Source: Streptomyces radiopugnans (GTDB lineage: Bacteria; Actinomycetota; Actinomycetes; Streptomycetales; Streptomycetaceae). Taken from it: 64,000 bases of DNA. A program made the translations under genes and the position numbers. The notes below the pieces were generated by a model. That model saw nothing but the letters and a program-made list of their open reading frames with translations. It made no database searches and was not told where the DNA came from. How positions within the stretch are numbered: position 1 is the first letter of the stretch; each line of letters begins with the position of its first letter. Shown piece by piece: positions 8,600 to 15,883 of this stretch. The stretch covers positions 124,001 through 188,000 of the forward strand of contig NZ_FOET01000004.1 of NCBI RefSeq assembly GCF_900110735.1, in the 5' to 3' direction.

Positions 8600-8807
8600 G
8601 GAGGTCGAGTCCGAGACCTCCGGTCCCGCCTTCCGCGGCACGATGACGATGACGACCCCCCTCACCGACGCGCCCGGCGGCACCGATGTCCTCATCGTGC
8701 GCGAAGGAGACCCCGACGGCGTGCCGGCCGCCGACAACGAGGCGGGTGCGCGCATGGCGCCGGCCGACCTCGCCCGCCTGGCCGAGGCGGGCGGGCGTTC
8801 CGGATGA
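8598..8807 (+). pseudogene. C-terminal fragment of an AHSA1/SRPBCC-family gene
   Basis: In the frame opening at 8598, with an internal ATG at 8643, the translation matches the last 65-70 residues of Activator-of-Hsp90-ATPase-homolog proteins: FRGTMTMTTPLTDAPGG, then TDVLIVREGDPDGV and DNEAGARMAPADLARL. The N-terminal half of the family is missing, and the frame runs back into the truncated dehydrogenase gene. It looks like gene debris beside a second damaged gene. Confidence 0.7.
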
Positions 8808-8856
8808 CGGCGGCGGGGCGCCCGGTCGCCCCGCCGGTCCCCTGGTCCGCCTGCCG

Positions 8857-9822
8857 TCACGACAGCGTGTCGGCGACCACCGACGCCGCTTCAGCGATCA
8901 GTTCGTCGTCGTGCTCGGCGTCCTCCTCGTCGCGGTTCGACATGATCGCCACGACGATGGGAGCGGCGCCGGCGGGGGGCCACACCACGGCGATGTCGTT
9001 GCGCACCCCGTAGCCGCTGCCGGTCCCGGTCTTGTCGCCGACCACCCAGCCCCGGGGCATCCCGGCCCTGATGAGCCCGGATCCGGTGACGTTGGTGCGC
9101 AGCCACTCCGCGAGCTGCGCGCGTTCGCCCTCGCCGAGGACGTCCCCGAGGACGAACGCGCGCAGGTTCCCGGCGAAAGCGCGCGGCGTGCTCGTGTCCC
9201 GCGTCTCGCCCGGGGCCCACCGGCTCAGTTCCGGTTCACGGCGTTCCATCCGGGTGACGTCGTCACCGATCTCCTCCAGCACGGTGTCCAGTCCCCTGGG
9301 CCCGCCCACCGCGTCGAACAGCAGGTTGGCCGCGGTGTTGTCGCTGAAGCGGACGGCGGCCTCGCACAGTTCACGCAGGGTCATCCCGGTTCCGGTGTGC
9401 TTCCCGGTCACCGGGGAGTGGGCGACGAGGTCGTCCTCGGAGTACTCGACCACCTCCTCCATCCCGCTCGGGGAGTACTTCCGCAGCACGGCGCCTGCGG
9501 CCAGCGCCTTGAACGTGGAGGCGTAGGCGAATCGCTCGTCGTCGTTGTAGGCCACCTCCCGTCCGGTGCCGGTGTCCACGGCGTAGACGCCCAGCCGCGC
9601 GTCGAACTCGCGCTCCAGCGACCTGAGATCACGGACGTACGGTTCCGCGGCCGCGGTCGGCTTCGGGGCCTTGCTCGGATCCGGGGCGGTGCTCGGATCC
9701 GGGGCGGCGGCGGACGGGGACGGCGTGGCCGGGGAGGCGCCCTGCCCGCAGGCGGCGAGCGGGGTGAGAGCGAGCGCGGTGAGCGCGCCGAGCAGGGCGC
9801 GCCGGGCACGGGTGTGCCGCAT
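8857..9822 (-). CDS. Class A beta-lactamase, lipoprotein
   Basis: Serine beta-lactamase of 321 residues, hydrolysing penicillin-type rings outside the cell. All class A elements are present: STFK (Ser102, Lys105), SDN (160-162), the omega-loop Glu in REPELS (about 196) and KTG (264-266). The N-terminus is a lipoprotein signal with lipobox PLAAC (Cys25). A Pro/Ser/Ala/Asp-rich linker of about 35 residues, partly a DNA repeat of GGATCCGGGGCGG, then tethers the enzyme to the membrane. ATG 9822 is chosen over an upstream in-frame start for its AGGAGG site. BlaI-type boxes exist in the window, but none was seen directly upstream of this gene. Confidence 0.95.
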   Translation of the reverse strand: MRHTRARRALLGALTALALTPLAACGQGASPATPSPSAAAPDPSTAPDPSKAPKPTAAAEPYVRDLRSLEREFDARLGVYAVDTGTGREVAYNDDERFAYASTFKALAAGAVLRKYSPSGMEEVVEYSEDDLVAHSPVTGKHTGTGMTLRELCEAAVRFSDNTAANLLFDAVGGPRGLDTVLEEIGDDVTRMERREPELSRWAPGETRDTSTPRAFAGNLRAFVLGDVLGEGERAQLAEWLRTNVTGSGLIRAGMPRGWVVGDKTGTGSGYGVRNDIAVVWPPAGAAPIVVAIMSNRDEEDAEHDDELIAEAASVVADTLS

Positions 9823-9976
9823 GGTCCGGACCTCCTGGGCGCCCGTACGCGGGGCGCGTGGTGGGACGGGGCGGTACGGCCCGCCCCGGTGCACGGTCAT
9901 GGGTGACGGGACCACTCTCGCCTTCCGCCGCCACGCGGTCCAATACGCCGGCGCGCCGCCCCGTGCCGAGTCGGCC

Positions 9977-9997
9977 GGGGCCCGGGCCGCGGGCCCC
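9977..9997 (-). terminator. Hairpin downstream of exchanger gene
   Basis: Stem GGGGCCCG/CGGGCCCC with a 5-nt loop, about 50 bp beyond the exchanger stop codon on the minus strand. Confidence 0.5.
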
Positions 9998-10044
9998 CGG
10001 GGACCGCGTGGGCGCTCGGCTCCGTCCGGGAGAGGACGCCCCGG

Positions 10045-11079
10045 TCAGAAGGCGAGGACGGTCACGCTGCCCAGGTAGACGGCGAGCAGCACGATGCCGT
10101 CGAACCCGAGCCGCAGCCAGCCGCGCTTCTGCCGCACCAGCATGCCGCCCAGCAGCACGGTGGTCATCAGCAGGGCGGCACCGGTGAGGAAGAGCTGGTC
10201 GGAGCCGGCCGCGTGGTAGAGGGAGCCGCCGCGGAAGAAGAGGTCGCCGATGGCGAGGTTGAGCACGTCCAGGCAGTTGCCGCCCACGATGGCCGCCACC
10301 GCCAGGGTCACCGCCCCGCGCCGCACCGCGGCGACCGCCGTCACCGCCTCCGGCAACGCGTTGACCCCGCCCATCAGGACCGCTCCGACGAAGCCCGCGT
10401 TCAGCCCGGTCGCCTCCAGCAGGCTCCCGGCCGCCCGCGCCACCGCCCAGCCGCCCAGCGCGACCAGGGCCGCGACCGCGAGGAACTCCCCCCACAGGCC
10501 GCGGCCGCCCCGCCCGGCGAAGCGCTCCTCCTCGGGTGTGTCGAGGACGGTCTCGCGGGTGCGGACCGCCCGCCACATCGGCTCCTCCTGGTCGCGGATC
10601 AGCCGGATCCCGCCCCAGTAGAAGGCGGCCAGCACAAGCGAGGCCGGGTGCACCCCCAGCAGGGTGGCCTCAGGGCCGAAGGAGGCCATCAGCGACAGTC
10701 CGAGCAGTGCTATGAGCAGGCAGCCGAACAGCACGTTGGGCAGGGACGCCGCGGCGTGTTCGAGGTTGACCCGCCGGTAGGAGGCGTCGGCGACCACGAC
10801 CGCCAGGGTCTGGGCGGCGATGCCGCCCACCGCGTTGCCGTACGCCAGGGCGGGCTGGCCGCCGGCCGCGCTGACCGCCGTCATCACGATGCCCGACAGG
10901 GAGGTGATCAGTCCGAAGAAGACCGCGCCGAACAGCGCCTCGCCCCAGCCCGTCCGGTCGGCGAGGGCGTCGCCCAGTGCCGCGAGCCGGACGCTGCACA
11001 CCGCGGTGACGGCCGCGGCGATCAGGAAGATCGCGATGCTCCAGCCCAGGGGCCACGGTCCGGTCCAGACTGCGGGCAT
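10045..11079 (-). CDS. Na+/Ca2+-exchanger-like (CaCA superfamily) membrane protein
   Basis: Integral membrane protein of 344 residues with about ten hydrophobic segments arranged as two related halves. The halves carry alpha-repeat-like segments: FFGLITSLSGIVMTAV with YGNAVGGIAAQTL in the first, and AVLMGGVNALPEAVTAV with IVGGNCLDVLNLAIGD in the second. A charged loop (about 175-215) separates them. This is the layout of cation/Ca2+ exchangers of the inner membrane. The ion is not certain: the usual GNxxGSN-type signature is altered. ATG 11079 is preceded by GAGGAG. A BlaI-type box lies about 225 bp upstream, between this gene and the 11554 gene. Confidence 0.8.
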   Translation of the reverse strand: MPAVWTGPWPLGWSIAIFLIAAAVTAVCSVRLAALGDALADRTGWGEALFGAVFFGLITSLSGIVMTAVSAAGGQPALAYGNAVGGIAAQTLAVVVADASYRRVNLEHAAASLPNVLFGCLLIALLGLSLMASFGPEATLLGVHPASLVLAAFYWGGIRLIRDQEEPMWRAVRTRETVLDTPEEERFAGRGGRGLWGEFLAVAALVALGGWAVARAAGSLLEATGLNAGFVGAVLMGGVNALPEAVTAVAAVRRGAVTLAVAAIVGGNCLDVLNLAIGDLFFRGGSLYHAAGSDQLFLTGAALLMTTVLLGGMLVRQKRGWLRLGFDGIVLLAVYLGSVTVLAF

Positions 11080-11553
11080 CTCCGCTCTCCTCATCACGCG
11101 CGTCGGGGGTCCTCTGCCGCATGCCCCGCCCCGGCTCCCGCGAACAGGCACAACCGCGGCGATCGGTGCGCGGCGGCACCCGGCCCGATGTGCGGCACCG
11201 GGTGGAGGGGAGGCCGGGATGACGCCCGTTCAGGGGCCGTTTTCGGCCTTTCCCGTTCCGGTCGCCTCAGCGCGCCCCGAGCAGGGGCCGGCACCCCCTA
11301 TCCTTCTACAGTCATGTAGAAAACCCGAGGGGGTCATATGCGTTTCCCGCTGCCCGCGCATCCCGCGGGAGGGCGCTGCGCGGCGGGTCATGGCCCATGG
11401 GAGCGGATCGACGGGGCGGTCGGTCAACGCGCGGGCCGGCCGGTGTGGTTCCGGCCGGGGGCACGGCGCCCCGCGCCCGGTGGCGCGCGCTCCGCCCGCA
11501 CCGCGGTCCGCTCCCGCACCTCACTCACACACCGTCAGCCTGGGAGGGCGTAC
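11080..11553. other. Intergenic region with one BlaI-type box
   Basis: A 474-bp divergent gap. Apart from the TTCTACA-N4-TGTAGAA box at 11304-11321, it holds an ATG at 11338 with a GAGGGGG site that reads in frame into the 73-codon gene at 11554. That extension is Arg/Gly/Pro-rich with no recognisable domain, so I treat it as leader rather than gene. Confidence 0.55.
11304..11321. promoter_or_regulatory. BlaI-type operator, copy 1 (TTCTACA-GTCA-TGTAGAA)
   Basis: Perfect inverted repeat with 7-bp arms and a 4-bp spacer containing the TACA/TGTA cores used by BlaI/MecI repressors. It shares the TCTACA-N4-TGTAGA core with the box beside the blaI-like gene at 14427. It lies between the exchanger gene (minus) and the small gene at 11554 (plus). 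Confidence 0.65.
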
Positions 11554-11775
11554 GTGGCTTCGATCGACCTGGACAAGGTGCTGGACAAGGCGTGGGCGGA
11601 CAGGGCCCTGCCGGAGATACTCCAGGCTCCCGTCTCCGCCCTGAAGGGTGTCTCCGACCGCGACGGCGAGCTGCTGGACCAGGCGTTCGGCGTGAAGACC
11701 GTGGCCGACCTGGCCGGGTTGAAGTACGTCCGCTGGGCCCAGGCCCTGGCCGCGCTGGACACCACCGCCAAGTAA
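11554..11775 (+). CDS. Small conserved hypothetical protein (helix-hairpin-type)
   Basis: A 73-residue acidic, mainly helical protein: DLDKVLDKAWADRALPEIL, then APVSALKGVSDRD and GVKTVADLAGLKYVRWAQAL. The second half resembles the helix-hairpin pattern used in proteins that sense or bind DNA ends (a GVKTVADLA turn), but this is only a likeness. Homologues of this size are common in Streptomyces. The GTG start is set by GGGAGGG, and an in-frame upstream ATG (11338) adds only low-complexity sequence. It lies just upstream of spo0M. Confidence 0.75.
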   Translation: MASIDLDKVLDKAWADRALPEILQAPVSALKGVSDRDGELLDQAFGVKTVADLAGLKYVRWAQALAALDTTAK

Positions 11776-11884
11776 CCACCGAAGACCGCGTGGCGCCGCG
11801 TACGGCGCAGCCCCCGCTCCCCCGCCGCGGCGCCACGCGCCTTCACCCGCACAGGCACACGCACACGCAAAGGAGAACGCCGCG

Positions 11885-12883
11885 ATGGTGTTCAAACGGC
11901 TGCTCGGCTCGCTCGGCGTGGGCGGGCCCACGGTGGACACGGTCCTGGAACAGGGCGCGGCCCTGCCGGGCGGTCCTCTGTCCGGGCAGGTCCATCTCAA
12001 GGGCGGCAGCGCCGACTTCGACATCGAGCACATCACCCTGGAACTGATCGCCCGCGTCGAGGTCGAGCACGGGGAGGGCGAGTCCGAGGGCGGGATCGTC
12101 TTCGAGCGCTTCACCGTCGCCGGCGGCTTCCGCCTGGCCGAGGGCGAGGAGCGCACCGTCCCGTTCGCCGTGACGCTGCCGTGGGAGACCCCGGTCACCG
12201 AACTGTACGGCCAGCCCCTGGGCGTCGTCCTGGGAGTGCGCACCGAACTGGCCGTGGCCGGCGCGAAGGACAAGGGCGACCTCGATCCGCTGACCGTCGG
12301 CCCGCTGCCCGCGCAGGAAGCGATCCTGGAGGCCTTCGGGCAGCTGGGGTTCGGTTTCAGATCCGCCGACCTGGAGTACGGCCGCATCCACGGCACCGGC
12401 CAGACCCTGCCCTTCTACCAGGAGATCGAACTCACCCCCGCTCCGCAGTACGCGCACGCGGTGACCGAGATCGAGGTGACCTTCCTGGCCCACCCCGGCG
12501 GCATGGAGGTGGTGCTGGAGGCCGACAAGCGCGGCGGCCTGTTCGGCGGGGGGCATGACGCCCTCACCCGCTTCACCGTCGGCCACCGGGACGTCCGCGA
12601 CTGGAGCGCCGAGGTCGACGGCTGGGTCCGGCAGCTCGTCGAGCACCGCGGGGCGCACTCCGCGCACGGCGGGTACGGTCCTGCCGACCCCTATGGCCAC
12701 GGCCACGGCCACGGTGAGCACCATGACGGCCACCGCTCCGGCCCCGGCATGGGCACCGCCGTCGCGGCGGGCGCGGCCGGACTCGCGGTCGGCGTCGCCG
12801 GCGGAATGGTCGCGGCCGAGGTCGTCGACGAGATCGGCGACGCCTTCGAGGGCGAGGACGAGGGCGGCGAGGACGAGGGCTGA
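11885..12883 (+). CDS. Sporulation-control protein Spo0M family
   Basis: A 332-residue Spo0M/SpoOM-family protein. The arrestin-like beta-sandwich spans about 1-250, starting with MVFKRLLGSLGVGGPTVDT and with family-typical PGGPLSGQVHLKGG. Its N- and C-lobes have the LxFGFRSADLEYG linker region near 160-175. A His/Gly-rich patch (PYGHGHGHGEHHDGHRSG, about 277-294) follows and could bind metal. The C-terminus is a hydrophobic Gly/Ala helix and an acidic tail. In Bacillus, Spo0M influences entry into sporulation and cell division. The His-rich insert is not part of the core family. A convergent terminator follows. Confidence 0.9.
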   Translation: MVFKRLLGSLGVGGPTVDTVLEQGAALPGGPLSGQVHLKGGSADFDIEHITLELIARVEVEHGEGESEGGIVFERFTVAGGFRLAEGEERTVPFAVTLPWETPVTELYGQPLGVVLGVRTELAVAGAKDKGDLDPLTVGPLPAQEAILEAFGQLGFGFRSADLEYGRIHGTGQTLPFYQEIELTPAPQYAHAVTEIEVTFLAHPGGMEVVLEADKRGGLFGGGHDALTRFTVGHRDVRDWSAEVDGWVRQLVEHRGAHSAHGGYGPADPYGHGHGHGEHHDGHRSGPGMGTAVAAGAAGLAVGVAGGMVAAEVVDEIGDAFEGEDEGGEDEG

Positions 12884-12898
12884 CCCCCCGCGCTCCCG

Positions 12899-12926
12899 GT
12901 CCGGGCCGCGGTTGCGCGGCCCGGAC
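12899..12926. terminator. Hairpin terminator between spo0M and M56 gene
   Basis: Perfect 12-bp stem GTCCGGGCCGCG/CGCGGCCCGGAC with loop GTTG, between convergent genes. Confidence 0.75.
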
Positions 12927-12979
12927 TCCTCCCCGCGGCGCGGGGCTGGCGGTGTCGGCGAAGCCGCCGTACCCGGGCC

Positions 12980-13921
12980 CTACAGCGGGGTGGCCGCCTT
13001 CAGCACGAGGAACAGGGTGACGGCGGAGTTCGCCGACGACAGCGCCGAGACGGTCGTTCCCGCCGCGGCCGTCCAGGCCGCCAGCCCCGCCGTGGTGAAC
13101 ACCGGCGGCCAGCTGCGCACCGCCGGGGCCGGTTCCAGCAGCGCCGCCACCCGTCGCGGTACCGGCCCGGCCGCGGCGAAGTGGGCCGGTACCGTACCCG
13201 GGGGGCTGCCGCGGGAGACCAGCGCGGCCTTGCCCACCGCCCGCGCCACCGCCCGTCGGCTGCCGACCGCGTCCGCCGCCTCCTCGTCCGCCCACCGCTC
13301 CGCCGTGTAGGACACCGCCGTGCGCAGCGGCCGCAGGAAGGGGTTCGCCCGCGCGGCCAGGTGCACCGCCAGCAGGAACCGGTGGTGCCGGCCCGTCAGA
13401 TGCGCACGCTCGTGCGCGAACAGCGCCCGCCGCTCCCCGCCCTCCAGGCACGACAGCATCGCCGTGGACACCACCACCCGGCCCCGCCGGCCCCGGCCTG
13501 CGGGCAGCGCGTACGCGTACGGCTCACCGTCGGGCAGTACCGCCACCGAGCGGCCGCGCGCGCCCTCCAGCGCCCGCACCGCCCGGCGCCGCACCCGGCG
13601 GTGCACCCACAGCGTCCGCGCGCAGGCCACGACGACCGCCAGCAGTGCGGGGATGGCCGCCCGGCCCGCCACCTCGTCGTACGGGACCGCCTCGCGCACC
13701 TCCGGATCCGACCAGCCGTCCGGCAGCGGGTTGCCCGGCAGCTGCGCGGTGCCCACCACCATCAGCAGCGCCAGGCACACCGTGCTGCACACCGCCAGCA
13801 CCCCGGCCGCCGCCGACAGCAGCACCGTGGCGGTGCGCGGGTGCAGGTGCTGCTCGGCCAGGCGCGCGATCGGCCAGGCCGTCAGCGGCAACACCAGCGG
13901 CAGGAAGACGAAGACCCCCAC
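12980..13921 (-). CDS. M56-family (BlaR1-like) membrane metalloprotease
   Basis: Membrane zinc protease of 313 residues with N-terminal membrane segments (about 5-22, 33-57, 87-103), a cytosolic protease domain carrying FAHERAHLTG (HExxH), and a last membrane helix. It lacks the extracellular penicillin-binding sensor of true BlaR1, like many actinobacterial M56 proteins. It probably cleaves or inactivates the BlaI-type repressor encoded just upstream; its GTG start lies 7 bp after that gene's stop, a typical blaI-M56 operon. The inducing signal is unknown. Confidence 0.88.
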   Translation of the reverse strand: MGVFVFLPLVLPLTAWPIARLAEQHLHPRTATVLLSAAAGVLAVCSTVCLALLMVVGTAQLPGNPLPDGWSDPEVREAVPYDEVAGRAAIPALLAVVVACARTLWVHRRVRRRAVRALEGARGRSVAVLPDGEPYAYALPAGRGRRGRVVVSTAMLSCLEGGERRALFAHERAHLTGRHHRFLLAVHLAARANPFLRPLRTAVSYTAERWADEEAADAVGSRRAVARAVGKAALVSRGSPPGTVPAHFAAAGPVPRRVAALLEPAPAVRSWPPVFTTAGLAAWTAAAGTTVSALSSANSAVTLFLVLKAATPL

Positions 13922-13928
13922 GACCGCC

Positions 13929-14333
13929 TCATTCCCCCGGCTCTTCGGCCCGCTCCAGCAGCTCCCGCAGCAGCCGCTCGTCCCCCGGCGGCAACGAGGT
14001 CACGAAACTCGCCAGCACCGCCTGACGGTCACTCTCCCCGTCCAGCACCCGCCGCATGCGCAGCGCCGCCAGCCCCGCCTCGTCCGCCGTCGGCGACCAC
14101 ACGAAGGAGCGTCCCGCCTTCTCCCGTACGACCGCGCCCTTGGCCAGCAGCCGGGTCAGGATGGTGATCACGGTGGTGTACGCCAGATCACCGCCGAGCC
14201 GCTCGCGCACCCAGGCGGTGTCCACCGGCCCCGGCGCCTGGCGCAGCGCCGACAGCACCTGCACCTCCAACTCGCCCTGGCCGCGCCTGCGCGCACGGGG
14301 CCGCCGGGACTGCCCGGCCTTCTCCTGGTCCAC
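13929..14333 (-). CDS. blaI: BlaI/MecI/CopY-family repressor
   Basis: Winged-helix repressor of 134 residues with the family pattern GELEVQVLSALRQ at the start, the recognition region AYTTVITILTRLLAKGAVVREK, and a C-terminal dimerisation part ending LLRELLERAE. GTG 14333 is selected for the AAGGAG site; a longer ATG frame (14447) would begin inside the operator. The box TCTACA-N4-TGTAGA lies 94 bp upstream, so autorepression is likely, together with control of the divergent tatA-like gene and of the second box at 11304. Confidence 0.92.
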   Translation of the reverse strand: MDQEKAGQSRRPRARRRGQGELEVQVLSALRQAPGPVDTAWVRERLGGDLAYTTVITILTRLLAKGAVVREKAGRSFVWSPTADEAGLAALRMRRVLDGESDRQAVLASFVTSLPPGDERLLRELLERAEEPGE

Positions 14334-14426
14334 CCTGCCGTCTCCTTCCAGCCGTGCCCCCGTCACCCCGGCAGGGCCGGCCGTACATCGTAGGCGAGCG
14401 GTGGCCGGATCGGCACTCGCGGGTCT

Positions 14427-14442
14427 TCTACATTGATGTAGA
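14427..14442. promoter_or_regulatory. BlaI-type operator, copy 2 (TCTACA-TTGA-TGTAGA)
   Basis: Perfect 6-bp-arm inverted repeat with 4-bp spacer between the divergent blaI-like gene (start 14333) and tatA-like gene (start 14516). Same core and spacing as the copy at 11304. Confidence 0.75.
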
Positions 14443-14515
14443 TTCATAATGTCCTCCGCCGGCCGCTCCCCACCGGGACGCGGACCCCGCCCCGCCTCCG
14501 GAAAGGAAGCAACGG

Positions 14516-14764
14516 ATGTTCGGGATCAGCGAGATCGCCATCCTCATCATCGTCGCCGTCGTCGTCCTCGGCGCCAAGAAACTCCCCGGACTGGCCCGCT
14601 CCGCGGGCCAGTCCGCCCGCATCCTCAAGAGCGAGGCCAAAGCGATGAGGTCCGAGCGCACCTCCGGGCGGCCCGCTCCGGAAGCGCGCGCCATCAGGGC
14701 CGACGGCGGTGGAGCGGCGCCCTCCCACCCCGGAACCGCCTCCGGACCCGACGCGCCGCACTGA
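14516..14764 (+). CDS. tatA: TatA-like twin-arginine translocase component
   Basis: An 82-residue TatA/Hcf106-type protein with a single N-terminal membrane helix (ISEIAILIIVAVVVLGAKK), the FG-like hinge region KKLPGLARSAGQSARILKSE as an amphipathic helix, and a loose Pro/Gly tail. It would form or assist the Tat export pore. Streptomyces usually encodes its main TatA with TatC elsewhere, so this stand-alone copy is probably accessory. AAAGGAAG lies 8 bp before ATG. The gene shares its upstream region, and the BlaI-type box, with the repressor gene. Confidence 0.88.
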   Translation: MFGISEIAILIIVAVVVLGAKKLPGLARSAGQSARILKSEAKAMRSERTSGRPAPEARAIRADGGGAAPSHPGTASGPDAPH

Positions 14765-14923
14765 GGGGCAGACCGGCACGGCGAGGGAGGGGGCCGGAAC
14801 GCGACAGGGCGACCGCGTACGGTTCCGCGTCGATCCGTGCGGCTACCCGGGGCCGCGGGGTGGCGTGATCCGCGCCTTCGCGCTGGGATCAGAACGGAAA
14901 GCGAGTTTCCTCCCCATTCGGGC

Positions 14924-14958
14924 TTGCCTCCCAGGCAACAAACTTGCCCCGCAGGCAT
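14924..14958. promoter_or_regulatory. Four half-sites TTGCC/GGCA(A/T) at exact 10-bp spacing
   Basis: TTGCC begins at 14924 and 14944, and GGCAA/GGCAT begins at 14934 and 14954. They form TTGCCT-CCC-AGGCAA (perfect palindrome, 14924-14938) and TTGCCC-CGC-AGGCAT. Starting points are exactly one helical turn apart, so all four lie on one face of the DNA. The array ends 20 bp before the start of the XRE-cupin regulator, which suggests autoregulation by a multimer. Confidence 0.7.
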
Positions 14959-14978
14959 AACCGTGGCTCAATGAGTGC

Positions 14979-15650
14979 ATGGGCCAAAGAACTCCCGGCA
15001 CGGGCATGGACCTGCCCGGTGTCGCGCCCCGTCTGCGCGCTCTGCGCAGACGGGGCGGTCTCACCCTGGAAGCCGCCGCCGAGCGGCTCGACCTGTCCCC
15101 CGCGCACCTGTCCCGCCTGGAGACCGGGCAGCGCCAGCCGTCGCTGCCGCTTCTCCTGGCCCTCGCCCGGACCTACGGGACCACGGTCGCGGACCTGCTT
15201 GGCGAGGCGCCCCCCGACAGGGACCCGGTCGTCCGTGCCGGGCAGGTGGAACCGGTCGAGGCCGGCGGCTGGGTCTACCGGCAGGCGGGCGGGTCACGGC
15301 GGGCCATGCAGGCGCTGCGCGTGCGCATCCCCCCGGACGCCCAGAACGATCTGGTCCGGACCCACGCCGGCGAGGAGTGGCTGTACGTCCTCACCGGCCG
15401 CCTCCGCCTCGTCCTGGGAGGGGGCGAGCACGTCCTCGGTCCCGGCGACTCGGCCCACTACGACAGCCTGACCCCCCACCGGATCACCGCCGTCCCCCCG
15501 GAGGGGGCCGACCTGCTCTTCGTCCACACACTGCTGCAGAGCCACATCGGCGATCTGTGCCTGGGCGGCGGGGACCGGCCGCTCCGGCAAGGTGCCCAGC
15601 GGCACGCCGACCCATCGCGGCCTCCGGAAGGTGACGTCCATGCCGAGTGA
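14979..15650 (+). CDS. XRE-family regulator with C-terminal cupin sensor
   Basis: Transcription regulator of 223 residues. An HTH_3/XRE domain (about 14-70; LTLEAAAERLDLSPAHLSRLE) is followed by a cupin_2 domain (about 110-190; HAGEEWLYVLTGRLRLVLGG, then GPGDSAHYDSLTPHRI). Such proteins sense small ligands through the cupin and often control one neighbouring transport or catabolic unit. The phased half-sites just upstream point to autoregulation. Ribosome site support for ATG 14979 is weak; an in-frame ATG at 15006 is possible. The last codons overlap the next small gene by 11 bp. Confidence 0.9.
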   Translation: MGQRTPGTGMDLPGVAPRLRALRRRGGLTLEAAAERLDLSPAHLSRLETGQRQPSLPLLLALARTYGTTVADLLGEAPPDRDPVVRAGQVEPVEAGGWVYRQAGGSRRAMQALRVRIPPDAQNDLVRTHAGEEWLYVLTGRLRLVLGGGEHVLGPGDSAHYDSLTPHRITAVPPEGADLLFVHTLLQSHIGDLCLGGGDRPLRQGAQRHADPSRPPEGDVHAE

Positions 15651-15780
15651 AGACACCGGCGTCGAGCGCGGCGACGGCCGCTTCCCCCGCGGGCTCGTCC
15701 TCCGTCTGTTCGCCTACATAGTCGCGGGCCACCTCTTCGCGTTCTTCCTCTACCTGCTGTTCACGCTCGGGGGCGAGTAG
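15640..15780 (+). CDS. Small one-helix membrane protein, DUF6126-like
   Basis: A 46-residue protein: a charged N-terminus, then PRGLVLRLFAYIVAGHLFAF and a hydrophobic end, giving one membrane helix. It resembles DUF6126 proteins, which I know as small membrane partners encoded directly after XRE-cupin regulators. The GGAAGGTG ribosome site and overlap with the regulator stop imply translational coupling. The function is unknown; it may link the regulator to the membrane. Confidence 0.8.
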   Translation: MPSEDTGVERGDGRFPRGLVLRLFAYIVAGHLFAFFLYLLFTLGGE

Positions 15781-15812
15781 CCCCTCCCGTCCCCTCCCCC
15801 GCCCTGTCCCCG

Positions 15813-15854
15813 CGGCGCCGGTGCACGGCCGAGGACGGCCGTGCACCGGCGCCG
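15813..15854. terminator. Strong terminator between DUF6126-like gene and ABC permease
   Basis: Perfect 19-bp stem (15813-15831 with 15836-15854) and a 4-nt loop AGGA between convergent genes. Confidence 0.85.
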
Positions 15855-15883
15855 GGCGGGAAGGGCGGGCCCGGCCCGCCTCC

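Noticed and set aside
11338..11553. N-terminal extension of the 73-residue protein starting at ATG 11338
   Set aside because: Although a GAGGGGG site exists, the added 72 residues are Arg/Gly/Pro-rich with no domain, and GTG 11554 has its own GGGAGGG site and gives the family length.
15813..15854. Long GC inverted repeats (here and at 5142, 23993, 42416, 48730, 62356) as transposon ends or CRISPR
   Set aside because: Each is a single hairpin right after a stop codon, mostly between convergent genes, with different sequences; they fit intrinsic terminators. No spaced identical repeats were seen.
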